Positions 25,028-34,008 are shown, numbered from the stretch's first letter. The stretch is 64,000 nt of DNA from Acidocella sp. KAb 2-4 (GCF_020567705.1 NZ_JAJDJU010000003.1:124001-188000), one strand, 5' to 3'. A program made the numbers and translations. The notes: generated by a model not told the origin, from the sequence alone.

Positions 25028-26530
25028 ATGAGCAACGAGGTTCTGGTGGTTGGGGCGGGGCCAGTGGGGTTGAGCATGGCCGCGGCGCTGTGCCGCTACG
25101 GCGTGCCGGTGCGCATCATCGAAAAGGCGGCACAGCCTTCCGGGCAGTCCCGCGCGCTGTTTCTGTGGACCCGCACGCTGGAATTGCTCGACCGCTCCGG
25201 GCTGGGCGGCGAGTTGATCGCGGCTGGGCGCAAGATCGACGCGGTGAACCTGCTGGCCGGGGCCAAGCGCATCGGCCGCATCGAATTATCGGAGGTCGAC
25301 AGCACCCATCCTTATGCGCTGATGCTGCCGCAGGCGGAGACCGAGCGCTTGATCACCGCGCAGCTAGAGGCGCTGGGCGGCCGGGTCGAGTTCGGCACCG
25401 CGCTCGCGGGTTTCACCAGCGGCCCGGACCATGTGCGCGTCACGTTGCAGCATGCGGATGGCCGCGAGGAGGTGGTCGAGGCCGCCTATCTCGTTGGCTG
25501 CGACGGCGGCGGCAGCGTTGTGCGCAAGGCTCTTGGCCTGTCCTCCTCCGGCCCGGCGCAGCAGAGCGACTGGCTGCTGGCGGATGTGACGCTGCAAGGG
25601 TTCGACGGCGCGCCGACGGAACTGCATTCCTTCTGGCATGAGGATGGGTTCTTCGGCATCTTCCCGCTGCCATCCGGCCGCTACCGTGTGGTGGGCGATC
25701 TGCACGATGTGCATGGCGAGCACCCCGAACCGCCGACGCTGGCGCAGGTGCAGGCGATGATGGATGCGCGCGGCCCCGGCGGCGTCACCGTCTCCGATCC
25801 GGTCTGGCTCTCCGCCTTCCGCATCCATCAGCGCAACATCTCGACTTATCGCGTGGGGCGCGTGTTTCTGGCTGGCGACGCCGCGCATCTGCACAACCCG
25901 GTCGGGGCCCAGGGGCTGAACATGGGCATCCATGATGCCGTCAACCTCTCCTGGAAGCTGGCATTGGTCTATCGCGGCGCCGCCAATGCCGAGGCGCTGC
26001 TCGAAAGCTATAACGCCGAGCGCCACGCCGTGGCGGATGCGGTGGTCAATGAACTCGATCGCGCCGCCGCGCTGGCGATGCTGAAGAACCCGACCCTGCA
26101 ATTCGCCCGCAACCTGTTCGGCGGCCTGTTTTTCGGCATGGAACCGGCGCGCAAGGCCCTGGCGGAGACGGTGAGCGAGGTCTCGCACGGCTACCGCCAC
26201 AGCCCGATCAATGGCACCAATGACCGGGCGCTGCCCGGCCCCGGCCCCGGCGAGCGCCTGCCCCCGCGGCCCGACGAGCCACCGCTTGGCAGCGGCAATG
26301 CCCCGCGCTTCGCCCTGTTTGCCGCCCCCGGCCCGCGTGTGGACCGGCTGCGCCGGGACTTCGCCGCCCTGTTGGAGCCGGAATTGCGCGCGCCGATCAG
26401 CCCGCGCACGATCTGGCTCGGCCGCCCGGATGGCTATGTCGCCGCCGCGGCGATCGACGAAGACAGCGACCAGATCGAGGCCTATCTGCGCACCTACCTG
26501 CCCGACAGCGCCGCCCTGGCCGCGATGTGA
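25028..26530 (+). CDS. FAD-dependent aromatic-ring monooxygenase (group A, PheA/TfdB/MhpA type)
   Basis: 500 aa. GAGPVG at residues 9-14 is the dinucleotide fold, the DG motif reads YLVGCDGGGSVVRK, and the second FAD motif GRVFLAGDAAHLHNPVGAQG lies near residue 280. These are typical of single-component flavoprotein hydroxylases that use NAD(P)H and O2 to hydroxylate phenolic rings. A short thioredoxin-like C-terminal tail resembling phenol hydroxylase relatives is present. The substrate is not evident. It might feed the catechol dioxygenase at 251, but the genes are 24 kb apart. GGGGGGA precedes the ATG at 25028. An FNR/FixK-like box upstream is unexpected for an O2-using enzyme. Confidence 0.85.
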   Translation: MSNEVLVVGAGPVGLSMAAALCRYGVPVRIIEKAAQPSGQSRALFLWTRTLELLDRSGLGGELIAAGRKIDAVNLLAGAKRIGRIELSEVDSTHPYALMLPQAETERLITAQLEALGGRVEFGTALAGFTSGPDHVRVTLQHADGREEVVEAAYLVGCDGGGSVVRKALGLSSSGPAQQSDWLLADVTLQGFDGAPTELHSFWHEDGFFGIFPLPSGRYRVVGDLHDVHGEHPEPPTLAQVQAMMDARGPGGVTVSDPVWLSAFRIHQRNISTYRVGRVFLAGDAAHLHNPVGAQGLNMGIHDAVNLSWKLALVYRGAANAEALLESYNAERHAVADAVVNELDRAAALAMLKNPTLQFARNLFGGLFFGMEPARKALAETVSEVSHGYRHSPINGTNDRALPGPGPGERLPPRPDEPPLGSGNAPRFALFAAPGPRVDRLRRDFAALLEPELRAPISPRTIWLGRPDGYVAAAAIDEDSDQIEAYLRTYLPDSAALAAM

Positions 26531-26533
26531 ACC

Positions 26534-27445
26534 TCAGCCGGGGCGGTCCTGCCGTCCCGCATGGTGCTTGAGTTGCTCGACAAACCAGCGCCCCGCTGGC
26601 CCTGGCGGGGCGTCGGCGCGATAGGCGGCGGACATCGCCATCTGCACGCGCGGCGAGGTGTCGAGCAGCGTGAGCTCCACCAGCGCGCCCTCGCGCAGGT
26701 CGCGCGCCACCATCTCCAGCGGCATCCCGCCCCAGCCCAGCCCGGCGAGCAGAAAGGCGTGTTTCGCCCCCATATCCGCCAGCCGCCAGCTGCGCGGTGA
26801 CATCACGCTGAACTCCCGGCCCTTGGAGAGATCGGTGCGGTCGGTGAGCACGAGTTGCACATGCGCCGCCAGATCCTCGGCCGTGATGCCGCGCCCGAGT
26901 TGCGCCAGCGGGTGGCCGGGGGCGGCGACGAACACGATCTGCACCGGCAGTAGCCGCTCAGTGACCAGCGAGGGCGAGCTGAGCGGCAGCGAGCCCATGA
27001 TGCCCAGCCCGCATTGGCCCTCCAGCACCGCCTTGGCCACGCCGCCCAGCGCCTCGACATAAAGCCGCAGCGGGGTGGTGGGGAAATGCTCGCCAAACGC
27101 GGCGGCGGCGCGGGTGAGCAGGCTCATCGGAAACATCACGTCGATCGCCACGGCCAGCTCCGGCTCTAGCCCGGCCGCCATGCCCTTGGCCCGCGCCTTT
27201 AGCGCCGCGAGGCTGGCGGTCACCGCCTTGGCATCGGCCAGCAGCAGCTTGCCCTGCTCGGTCAACTCCGGAAACCGCCCGGTTCGGGTGAACAGCGTCA
27301 CGCCCAACTGCCCCTCCAGCGTGGCGATGGCCTGGCTGATGACCGATTGCGCACGGTTGAGGCGCCGCCCAGCGGCGGAGAAGCTCTGCAATTCCGCCGC
27401 GGCGATGAACATGCGGAGCTGGTCAACGGTCACACCTTCGAGCAT
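26534..27445 (-). CDS. LysR-family regulator divergent from azoreductase
   Basis: 303 aa. The HTH is at residues about 6-65 (VDQLRMFIAAAELQSFSAAGR; QSVISQAIATLE) and a LysR effector domain follows from about 90. It is divergent from the FMN azoreductase at 27567, an arrangement common for LysR regulators of quinone- or electrophile-responsive oxidoreductases. Its stop lies 3 nt from that of the convergent FAD monooxygenase, so that gene could also be a target. The effector is unknown. Confidence 0.88.
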   Translation of the reverse strand: MLEGVTVDQLRMFIAAAELQSFSAAGRRLNRAQSVISQAIATLEGQLGVTLFTRTGRFPELTEQGKLLLADAKAVTASLAALKARAKGMAAGLEPELAVAIDVMFPMSLLTRAAAAFGEHFPTTPLRLYVEALGGVAKAVLEGQCGLGIMGSLPLSSPSLVTERLLPVQIVFVAAPGHPLAQLGRGITAEDLAAHVQLVLTDRTDLSKGREFSVMSPRSWRLADMGAKHAFLLAGLGWGGMPLEMVARDLREGALVELTLLDTSPRVQMAMSAAYRADAPPGPAGRWFVEQLKHHAGRQDRPG

Positions 27446-27469
27446 CGGAGCGTCCTATCGGTAAAACAG

Positions 27470-27480
27470 ATGGTATCCAT
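27470..27480. promoter_or_regulatory. Palindrome in lysR/azoR divergent promoter
   Basis: ATGGTATCCAT is a perfect 4+3+4 palindrome 25 nt from the LysR start, followed by an A/T-rich stretch with a TATATA -10-like site near 27485. It is a candidate LysR operator. Confidence 0.35.
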
Positions 27481-27566
27481 ATTTTTATATAGGCTTCTTT
27501 AGGGGGACGCACAGCCTTAATTACACGCCGTCACGCCGGAAAACGGCGCTTAACAGGAGTGATCCC

Positions 27567-28175
27567 ATGAGGCTTTGGCATATCGACTCGTCCGTGCTGG
27601 GCGAAAATTCCGTCTCCCGCAAACTCACCGCCGAGATCGTGGCGCGCCAGCGCGCCCTGCATTCGGGGCTGGAGGTGCGTCACCTGGACCTCGCGGCTTC
27701 GCCGGTGCGCCATCTTTCGCCCGCGCATATCGGCGCCATGTTCGGGCATCCGCCCGCCGACGCCGCGGTGCAGGCCGACATCGCCACCGGCGCCACGTTC
27801 CTCGACGAGCTGTTTGCCGCCGATGTCATCGTGATCGGCGCGCCGATGTATAATTTCGGCATCCCCAGCCAGCTCAAGGCGTGGATCGACCGCATCCTGG
27901 TCGCGGGCAAGACCTTCAAATACGGCGAAAACGGCGCCCCAATCGGGCTGGTGCCGGCGGGCAAGAAGGTGATCATCGCCTCCTCGCGCGGCGGGCTCTA
28001 CAGCCCTGGTAATCCGGCGGCGGCGATGGAGCACCAGGAATCGCACCTGATCGCGGCGCTCAACTTCATCGGCCTGACCGACATCACCGTTGTCCGCGCC
28101 GAGGGCGTGGCCGTGCCGGACCTCAAGCCCGCCGCCATCGCCACCGCCGAAGCCGCGATCGCGGCCCTGGCCTGA
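27567..28175 (+). CDS. azoR: FMN-dependent NADH:quinone oxidoreductase / azoreductase
   Basis: 202 aa, flavodoxin-like fold of the AcpD/AzoR family. It makes two-electron reductions of quinones (and azo dyes) with NADH and FMN, protecting against quinone and thiol stress. Conserved parts: N-terminal [16 protein letters not shown] phosphate-binding loop, [20 protein letters not shown] and ASSRGG. CAGGAG precedes the ATG. It is followed after 28 nt by the yceI-cytochrome b561-yceI genes, which may be part of the same redox-stress unit, and is controlled presumably by the divergent LysR protein. Confidence 0.92.
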   Translation: MRLWHIDSSVLGENSVSRKLTAEIVARQRALHSGLEVRHLDLAASPVRHLSPAHIGAMFGHPPADAAVQADIATGATFLDELFAADVIVIGAPMYNFGIPSQLKAWIDRILVAGKTFKYGENGAPIGLVPAGKKVIIASSRGGLYSPGNPAAAMEHQESHLIAALNFIGLTDITVVRAEGVAVPDLKPAAIATAEAAIAALA

Positions 28176-28203
28176 TCACCCTCACCCCAAAGGACATAAG
28201 CAC

Positions 28204-28806
28204 ATGAAGCGTACCGCCCTGGCCCTGGCCCTGAGCCTGGCCCCCGCCGCCGCCTTCGCCCAAGCCACCGCGCCCGACACCAACCCGGCCGATGTGAAGC
28301 CCGGCGCCTATACGGTTGAGCCCACCCATACCCGCGTGCTGTTCGCGGTCTCCCACATGGGTTTCACCACCTGGTACGGCAATTTCACCGGCGTCACCGG
28401 CTCGCTCACCCTGGACCCCAAGGATCTGGCCAAGACCGCGTTTGATATCACCATCCCGGCCAATTCGGTGAGCACCACCAACACCAAGCTGGACGGTGAG
28501 CTGAACTCGCCGGAATGGTTCGACACCGCCAAATACCCGACCATCGAGTTCAAGTCGGAGAAGGTGGTGCGCACCGGCAAGGACACCGCGCTGGTGACCG
28601 GCGAGCTGAGCTTCCACGGCGTGACCAAGCCGGAGACGCTGAAGGTGAGCTTCAACGCCGCGGGCATCAACCCGCTGTCGAAGCAGTACACGGTCGGCTT
28701 CAATGCCACCGGCACGCTGAAGCGCTCGGATTTCAACCAGACGACCTATGTGCCGCTGATCGGCGATGAGGTGACGCTGACGATCAGCGCCGCCTTCGTG
28801 CAGTGA
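28204..28806 (+). CDS. YceI-family periplasmic lipid/isoprenoid-binding protein (first copy)
   Basis: 200 aa with a Sec signal peptide (MKRTALALALSLAPAAAFAQ, cleavage after AFA). The mature part is the YceI beta-barrel: YTVEPTHTRVLFAVSHMGF at the start, LTGELSFHGVTKPETL in the middle. YceI barrels bind polyprenyl or fatty-acyl chains such as quinones. The stop overlaps the GTG start of the cytochrome b561 gene. This matches the E. coli yceJ-yceI pairing in which a b561 and a YceI protein act together, probably on quinone-linked electron transfer. Confidence 0.9.
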   Translation: MKRTALALALSLAPAAAFAQATAPDTNPADVKPGAYTVEPTHTRVLFAVSHMGFTTWYGNFTGVTGSLTLDPKDLAKTAFDITIPANSVSTTNTKLDGELNSPEWFDTAKYPTIEFKSEKVVRTGKDTALVTGELSFHGVTKPETLKVSFNAAGINPLSKQYTVGFNATGTLKRSDFNQTTYVPLIGDEVTLTISAAFVQ

Positions 28807-29366
28807 ACAAGGCGCGTTACGATGCCGTGGCGATCACCCTGCATTGGGTGATCGCGCTGGGCATCCTGGCGCAGATCGGCGTGGGCTGGTGGATGGCGAG
28901 CTTTCATCTGCCCATCCATCTGAAATTCGTGATCTACCAGCTGCATAAATCCGTCGGCATCACCATCCTGTTCGCGGTGGCGGCGCGGGTGCTCTGGCGG
29001 CTCACGCATAGGCCGCCGCCGCTGCCCGCCACCATGCCCGCGCTGGAGCGCAAGGCCGCCACGGGTGCGCATCACCTGCTTTATTTGGCGATGCTGGCCA
29101 TCCCATTCACCGGGTGGGCCGTGGTTTCGCTCTCGCCCTACAACATCCCCACCGTGCTGTATGGGCTGCTCCCCTGGCCGGATCTGCCCTGGCTCTCCGC
29201 CCTGGCCGACAAGGCGGCCATCGAGCCCTGGGCCGAGGATGCGCATGCCTGGCTGGCCTATGGCGCGCTTGGGCTGGTGGGGCTGCATGCGCTGGCGGCC
29301 CTGCGCCACCACTTCCTGCTGCGTGACGGCATGCTGCGCCGCATGCTGCCGCTATTCAAGGAGTAA
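28803..29366 (+). CDS. Cytochrome b561 family di-heme membrane protein
   Basis: 187 aa, four membrane helices. His14 (ITLHWVIALG), His48 (LHKSVG) and later His residues in GAHHLLYL and LVGLHALAALRHH are the probable ligands of two b-type hemes. It moves electrons within the inner membrane, probably with quinone; the YceJ/CybB branch is implied by its YceI neighbours. Translation starts at GTG 28803, overlapping the preceding stop. A second yceI gene starts 4 nt after its stop. Confidence 0.9.
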   Translation: MNKARYDAVAITLHWVIALGILAQIGVGWWMASFHLPIHLKFVIYQLHKSVGITILFAVAARVLWRLTHRPPPLPATMPALERKAATGAHHLLYLAMLAIPFTGWAVVSLSPYNIPTVLYGLLPWPDLPWLSALADKAAIEPWAEDAHAWLAYGALGLVGLHALAALRHHFLLRDGMLRRMLPLFKE

Positions 29367-29370
29367 CCCT

Positions 29371-29919
29371 ATGCGCCGTTTCCTGCTTCCTGCCCTGCTG
29401 CTGGCGGCCTCACCCGCCGCCGCCGCGACCTGGACGATGCAGCCCGGCTCCACGCTGAGCTTCTCCGGCACCGAGACCGGCGCTGCCTTCACCGGCCATT
29501 TCGCCAAGTGGAACGCCGCCATCAGCTACGATCCGGCGCATCCGCAAGCCGCCCATGTGCGCATCGTCATCGACACCGCCAGCGCCGCCTCGGGCGACAC
29601 GCAGCGCGACGAAGCCATGCCCAGCGCCGATTGGTTTGATGCCGGCGCCTTCCCGCAGGCGGTGTTCGAGGCCACCGGCTTCACCAGCCTGGGTGGCGAT
29701 AAATTCACCGCCACCGGCACGCTCGACATTCGCGGCGTGCGCCAGACGGTGACGCTGCCCTTCACCCTCGACGTGTCGGGCGCCACCGCCACCGCCAAGG
29801 GGCAGATCAGCCTGACCCGCACTGATTACGGCGTGGGGCAGGGGCAATGGACGAGCGGCGATTATGTCGGGCTCAACGTCACCGTGAATTTCACGCTGCT
29901 GGCCAAGGCCGCGCCGTAG
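29371..29919 (+). CDS. YceI-family periplasmic protein (second, diverged copy)
   Basis: 182 aa with a signal peptide (MRRFLLPALLLAASPAAAAT). YceI barrel features: TWTMQPGSTLSFSGTETGAAF, then FDAGAFPQAVFEATGF and GTLDIRGVRQTVTLPF. It differs strongly in sequence from the first copy, so it is either an old duplicate or a different subfamily. The two copies flank the b561 gene in one operon, suggesting two carriers or a heteromeric partner for a single electron-transfer protein. Confidence 0.88.
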   Translation: MRRFLLPALLLAASPAAAATWTMQPGSTLSFSGTETGAAFTGHFAKWNAAISYDPAHPQAAHVRIVIDTASAASGDTQRDEAMPSADWFDAGAFPQAVFEATGFTSLGGDKFTATGTLDIRGVRQTVTLPFTLDVSGATATAKGQISLTRTDYGVGQGQWTSGDYVGLNVTVNFTLLAKAAP

Positions 29920-30047
29920 GCGCCGGCGTTTGGGTCGACAACCCGCGAACCATCCCCTATCCCGGTCCGAACCAGCTTTTTCCTTGCTGCGCCGCCGCCA
30001 GCGGCGCGCCGGGAGGTGGCGAAGGGGAGGAAAGTGTACTGGATTTC

Positions 30048-30809
30048 GTGGTGTTTTGTATCCGTGTGCCCAAGAGCGGCAGCTCCAGCCTGAGGCAGTT
30101 GCTGGATGCCGCCTTTGCCGGGCACCGCGTGTTCGAGGTGCCGAAGCTCACCGAATTGGATGCCAGCCTCTCGCGCTTCCAGGCTTGGCGCCTGCGCCGC
30201 TCGCAAAGGCGCGTGACGCGGCGGCTCTACGGCCAGCCCGATCTGGCGCGGGCCATTGCGCTGATCAACCGCGAGGCGAAGCCGGGCGATCTGATCGACG
30301 GCGGGCATTTCTCCTACCCGGAGATCCAGCGCCTCATCCACCAGCCGGGCCGGATCATCACCTTGCTGCGCGATCCGGTGGCGCGGGCGGTGTCCGACTA
30401 TAATTACGCGCGCGAGGGCTATCTGCGCCGTTTGCCCTGGCGGCGCTTCGATTCCGGGCTGAGCGCGAAGATGGCAGGGCGCTACAGCCTGGAGGGGTAT
30501 CTCGACTGGCTCCTGGAGCATGCGGATGTCTATGGCAACATCGCCAGCACTTTTCTCGGCTGGGATGGCGCGCAGCCGCTGGCAGCCTTCTTCGCCGATC
30601 ATGTGTTCCATGCCGGGGTGCTGGAGCGGAAGGAGCGATTCGCCGCCGGGTTGTCGGAGAAAATGGGCAAGCCGCTCGCCTTCCCGTGGGAGAACAAGAC
30701 CGGAAAGCGCGAGGTGAGCGAGGTGTCGGCCGCTGTTCGCCAGCGCATCGAGCGTCTGCATGCCCGCGATTTTGCGCTATACGCCTTCACCGCCCTCCAT
30801 GCCGGGTGA
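30048..30809 (+). CDS. Sulfotransferase-family protein
   Basis: About 253 aa from a GTG at 30048. The PAPS-binding loop is VPKSGSSSLRQLL and the 3'-phosphate motif is LLRDPVARAVSDYNYAR, the pattern of Sulfotransfer_2/3 enzymes that move sulfate from PAPS to a sugar, lipid or protein hydroxyl. There is no ATG near the conserved start. GGGGAGG at 30024-30030 stands 17 nt from the GTG and 8 nt from a CTG at 30039, so the start is unsettled. No PAPS-synthesis genes are in the window. It stands alone before ftsK. A role in decorating an envelope glycan or glycolipid is possible but not shown. Confidence 0.75.
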   Translation: MVFCIRVPKSGSSSLRQLLDAAFAGHRVFEVPKLTELDASLSRFQAWRLRRSQRRVTRRLYGQPDLARAIALINREAKPGDLIDGGHFSYPEIQRLIHQPGRIITLLRDPVARAVSDYNYAREGYLRRLPWRRFDSGLSAKMAGRYSLEGYLDWLLEHADVYGNIASTFLGWDGAQPLAAFFADHVFHAGVLERKERFAAGLSEKMGKPLAFPWENKTGKREVSEVSAAVRQRIERLHARDFALYAFTALHAG

Positions 30810-30862
30810 GGCGGGAGGTGGCGCGCGCCAGCAAAAAACTTTCAGAATCAGCGCCTGCCAAG

Positions 30863-30868
30863 TATAAT
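30863..30868 (+). promoter_or_regulatory. -10 element TATAAT immediately upstream of ftsK
   Basis: A perfect TATAAT ends 7 nt before the ftsK ATG at 30876, with TTTCAG (30840-30845) at 17-nt spacing as a weak -35. Transcription would begin at or next to the start codon. No Shine-Dalgarno sequence is present. Confidence 0.5.
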
Positions 30869-30875
30869 CGCAGAC

Positions 30876-33269
30876 ATGGCGGTTGATCTTGGGGCCCAGC
30901 GGCTGATCTCTCCGGCCATGCGCGCGCAGTTGCGCCGGCGCATGGCTGAATTCTCGGGCTTGTTTCTGGCCCTGCTCGCGCTCGCGCTACTGCTGGCGCT
31001 GTTTACTTATAATCCGGCTGATCCGTCGTTTGACACCGCGAGCGGCGCGTCGACCACCAATCTCGCCGGGCCGCCAGGGGCGTTCCTGGCCGATCTGCTG
31101 CTGCAGGGCTTCGGCGCGGCGGGGGCGATGCCGGCGCTCATGCTGCTGGCCTGGGCCTACCGGCTTGGCGCGGGTGGCGGCATTGGGCGGCTGAAGACGC
31201 GCCTCGCTTTCGGCGCGCTGGGCATGCCATTGCTGGCGATGGCCCTGGCGCTGGCGATCAAGACGATTCCCGGCCCCGCCACAGCCTGGCCGACCGCGGC
31301 CGGGCCGGGGGGCGCGGCGGGTGATATCCTCGCTGGGCTGCTGCTGCGCGCCGCCAGCGGCCATCTGTTCGTCGCCATTGCCATGGCGGTTTCGCTCGTG
31401 CTCGGGCTGGGGTGCCTTGGCTACGCGCTGGGTATCAGCCCCGGCGAATGGCGCGCGGGCGGGCAGCGCGCGGCACGCGCGGCGGCGGCTTCGGTGGAGC
31501 AGGGGCGGCGCGGGGCGGAGGCTGTGTCCTCCTGGTTGAGCGTGCTACAGAGCGCGGCCGAGCAGCAGAGCGCATCGCATAGCGCCTGGGTGCCCGCGCC
31601 GCAGGATGATGACGACGATTCCGATTTCGCCGCGCCGATGCTGCCCGTTTCCGCCCCCGTGGCGCCGCAGCCGCAGGCCCGGCCGGTGGCGGTGAAGCCG
31701 GTGGCCCCGGTCCGCCCGGCCTTGCGGCAGGAGCGCCTGCCTCTGCCCGAAAGCTGGGCGCTGCCCTCTCTCGACCTGCTGCGCCCGGCGCCGCAACGCT
31801 CAGGCACCGGCCCCTCGGAGGAAGCGCTGGAGAACAATGCCCGTCTGCTCGAAACCGTGCTCCAGGATTACGGCGTGCAGGGCAAGATCGTGGAAATTCG
31901 CCCCGGCCCCGTGGTCACGCTGTATGAGCTGGAGCCCGCCCCCGGCATCCGTTCCGCCCGCGTGGTTGGGCTGGCCGAGGATATCGCCCGCTCGCTCTCG
32001 GTCATCGCCGTGCGTATCGCCGTGGTGGCGGGGCGCAATGTCATCGGCATCGAAGTGCCGAACGCTAAGCGCGAGACCGTGTATCTCTCCGAACTGCTCG
32101 GCAGTTCGCTGTGGGAGACGCAGCACGGCGCGCTCTCCCTGGCGCTGGGCAAGGATATCTCGGGCGCGCCCGTGGTCGCCGATCTCGCCCGCATGCCGCA
32201 TCTGCTGATCGCGGGCACCACCGGCTCCGGCAAGTCGGTGGGTGTGAACGCGATGATCATCAGCCTGCTTTACCGGCTCTCGCCCGAGCAATGCCGGCTG
32301 ATCCTGATCGACCCGAAAATCCTCGAACTCTCGGTCTATGACGGCATCCCCCATCTGCTCACCCCGGTGGTGACCGAGCCGCCAAAGGCGGTGGCGGCGC
32401 TGAAATGGGTGGTGCGCGAGATGGACCGCCGCTACCGCGCCATGAGCCAGCTCGCGGTGCGCAACATCGCCGGATACAATGAGCGGGTGAACGAAGCCCG
32501 CGCCCGCGGCGAGGTGGTGACGCGCCGGGTGCAGACCGGCTTCGACTCGGAGACCGGCAAGCCGGTGTTCGAGGAGCAGCCGCTGGCGCTCGAGCCGCTG
32601 CCCTTCATCGTCGTGTTCATCGATGAAATGGCCGATCTGATGCTGGTCGCGGGCAAGGAGATCGAGATCTGCGTGCAGCGCCTGGCGCAGAAGGCGCGCG
32701 CGGCGGGCATTCACGTGATCATGGCCACGCAGCGCCCCTCGGTGGACGTGATCACCGGCACCATCAAGGCGAATTTCCCCACCCGTATCTCGTTCCAGGT
32801 GATCTCGAAATTCGACAGTCGCACCATCCTGGGCGAGCAGGGGGCGGAGCAGCTGCTGGGGCAGGGCGACCTGCTCTACATGCAGGGCGGCGGGCGCATT
32901 ACCCGCGTGCACGGGCCGTTTGTCTCCGACCAGGAGGTGGAGGCGGTGGTGGAGTATCTGCGCGAGCAGGGCGAGCCGGCCTATCTCGACGAGGTGACGG
33001 AGCCGGCCGAGGACGAGGAAGGCCCGGCAATGCCCGCCGGGGCGGTGGGTGGCAACACCAGCTCAGAAAACGCGCTCTACGACCAGGCCGTGGCCATCGT
33101 GGCGCGCGACCGCAAGGCGAGCACCTCTTATCTGCAGCGCTGCCTGACCATCGGCTATAACCGCGCCGCGAAGCTGATCGAGCAGATGGAGCGCGACGGC
33201 ATCGTCAGCCCGGCCAACCATGTCGGCAAGCGCGAGGTGCTGGTGCGGGCCGAGCGCGAAGACGTGTAG
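30876..33269 (+). CDS. ftsK: FtsK/SpoIIIE DNA translocase
   Basis: 797 aa. Four or five N-terminal membrane helices (residues about 28-190), a Pro/Ala linker (about 215-310), then the alpha/beta motor with Walker A GTTGSGKSVG near residue 447 and Walker B FIVVFIDEMADLM. The C-terminal gamma winged helix (YDQAVAIVARDRKASTSYLQ onward) reads KOPS/SRS polarity sites. It pumps chromosome ends across the division septum and activates XerCD at dif. The linker is short compared with E. coli FtsK (1329 aa), as usual in alphaproteobacteria. The mRNA may be leaderless. A terminator follows. Confidence 0.96.
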   Translation: MAVDLGAQRLISPAMRAQLRRRMAEFSGLFLALLALALLLALFTYNPADPSFDTASGASTTNLAGPPGAFLADLLLQGFGAAGAMPALMLLAWAYRLGAGGGIGRLKTRLAFGALGMPLLAMALALAIKTIPGPATAWPTAAGPGGAAGDILAGLLLRAASGHLFVAIAMAVSLVLGLGCLGYALGISPGEWRAGGQRAARAAAASVEQGRRGAEAVSSWLSVLQSAAEQQSASHSAWVPAPQDDDDDSDFAAPMLPVSAPVAPQPQARPVAVKPVAPVRPALRQERLPLPESWALPSLDLLRPAPQRSGTGPSEEALENNARLLETVLQDYGVQGKIVEIRPGPVVTLYELEPAPGIRSARVVGLAEDIARSLSVIAVRIAVVAGRNVIGIEVPNAKRETVYLSELLGSSLWETQHGALSLALGKDISGAPVVADLARMPHLLIAGTTGSGKSVGVNAMIISLLYRLSPEQCRLILIDPKILELSVYDGIPHLLTPVVTEPPKAVAALKWVVREMDRRYRAMSQLAVRNIAGYNERVNEARARGEVVTRRVQTGFDSETGKPVFEEQPLALEPLPFIVVFIDEMADLMLVAGKEIEICVQRLAQKARAAGIHVIMATQRPSVDVITGTIKANFPTRISFQVISKFDSRTILGEQGAEQLLGQGDLLYMQGGGRITRVHGPFVSDQEVEAVVEYLREQGEPAYLDEVTEPAEDEEGPAMPAGAVGGNTSSENALYDQAVAIVARDRKASTSYLQRCLTIGYNRAAKLIEQMERDGIVSPANHVGKREVLVRAEREDV

Positions 33270-33298
33270 CCAGCACACCAGATTGTGACGAAATCTTG

Positions 33299-33327
33299 AA
33301 AACGAGGCCTTGAAAAAACCTCGTTTT
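33299..33327 (+). terminator. Terminator after ftsK
   Basis: AAAACGAGG and CCTCGTTTT form a 9-bp stem around an 11-nt loop, 30 nt after the ftsK stop. The T-tail is only four long. It may also act on the convergent GST gene. Confidence 0.65.
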
Positions 33328-33351
33328 GCGTAGATCAAAGAGGTGTCCGGG

Positions 33352-34008
33352 TCAGAAATCCAGGTCGAGTTCGATGATTTCCTGCGGCTCGTCCTTGGCG
33401 TCGGCGATCCACTCCTTCAGGGGCGACCATGACAGGATGGTGTCGCAATATTCCTGACAAAGCGGGCCGACATTGACGTCGTAGGACTGAAACCGGGTGA
33501 CCACGGGGGCATACATGCAATCGGCGATGGTCGGCTGATGGCCGAACAGGAACGGACCTTTCCAGGTGGTCAGGCAATCGCGCCAGATCGCGGTGATGCG
33601 GTCGATATCCGACTGCGCCGAGGACCAGACGGTAAAGCCCGGCTTGCGGAAGCGCAGATTCATCGGCAGCGAGGAGCGCAGCGCCGCGAAGCCGGAATGC
33701 ATCTCGCCCGAGATGGAGCGGCAACGAGCGCGCGCCACCGTATCGGCGGGCAGCATATGCGCTTCGGGGTAAAGCTCGTTGAGGTATTCGGCGATGGCGA
33801 TAGTGTCCCAAACCGTGACATCGCCATGAATGAGGCAGGGCACCAAAATGGACGAAGAGCGCATCAGCAGCTCCTCGCGGGCGCGTGGGTCATCGGGCGA
33901 AACCCGTTCTTCCGTAAAGGAAAGGCCGGAGAGCTTGGCCAGCAGGAACCCGCGCAGCGACCAGGAGGAATAGTTCTTGCTGCTAATCAGCAAAGTCGCC
34001 TCAGCCAT
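33352..34008 (-). CDS. Glutathione S-transferase family protein
   Basis: 218 aa, with an N-terminal thioredoxin-like domain (about 1-80, ISSKNYSSWSLRGFLLAKL with the Ser of the active-site region; VPCLIHGDVTVWDTIAIAEYL with cis-Pro and the glutathione gamma-glutamyl site) and an all-helical C-terminal domain. This is the YfcF-like subgroup. The ATG at 34008 follows AAAGGGCG; an upstream TTG is unlikely. It is divergent from phaZ. The electrophilic substrate is unknown. Confidence 0.88.
   Translation of the reverse strand: MAEATLLISSKNYSSWSLRGFLLAKLSGLSFTEERVSPDDPRAREELLMRSSSILVPCLIHGDVTVWDTIAIAEYLNELYPEAHMLPADTVARARCRSISGEMHSGFAALRSSLPMNLRFRKPGFTVWSSAQSDIDRITAIWRDCLTTWKGPFLFGHQPTIADCMYAPVVTRFQSYDVNVGPLCQEYCDTILSWSPLKEWIADAKDEPQEIIELDLDF

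Noticed and set aside
29990-30015. GC-rich inverted repeat GCGCCGC-CGCCA-GCGGCGC as terminator of the second yceI gene
   Set aside because: Perfect 7-bp arms, but no T-tract follows and purine-rich sequence comes next, so termination cannot be claimed.
33313-33337. TTTGC-GTAG-ATCAA as a fourth FNR/FixK box near 33325-33338
   Set aside because: Only the right half matches, it lies after a terminator between convergent genes, and no gene starts nearby.
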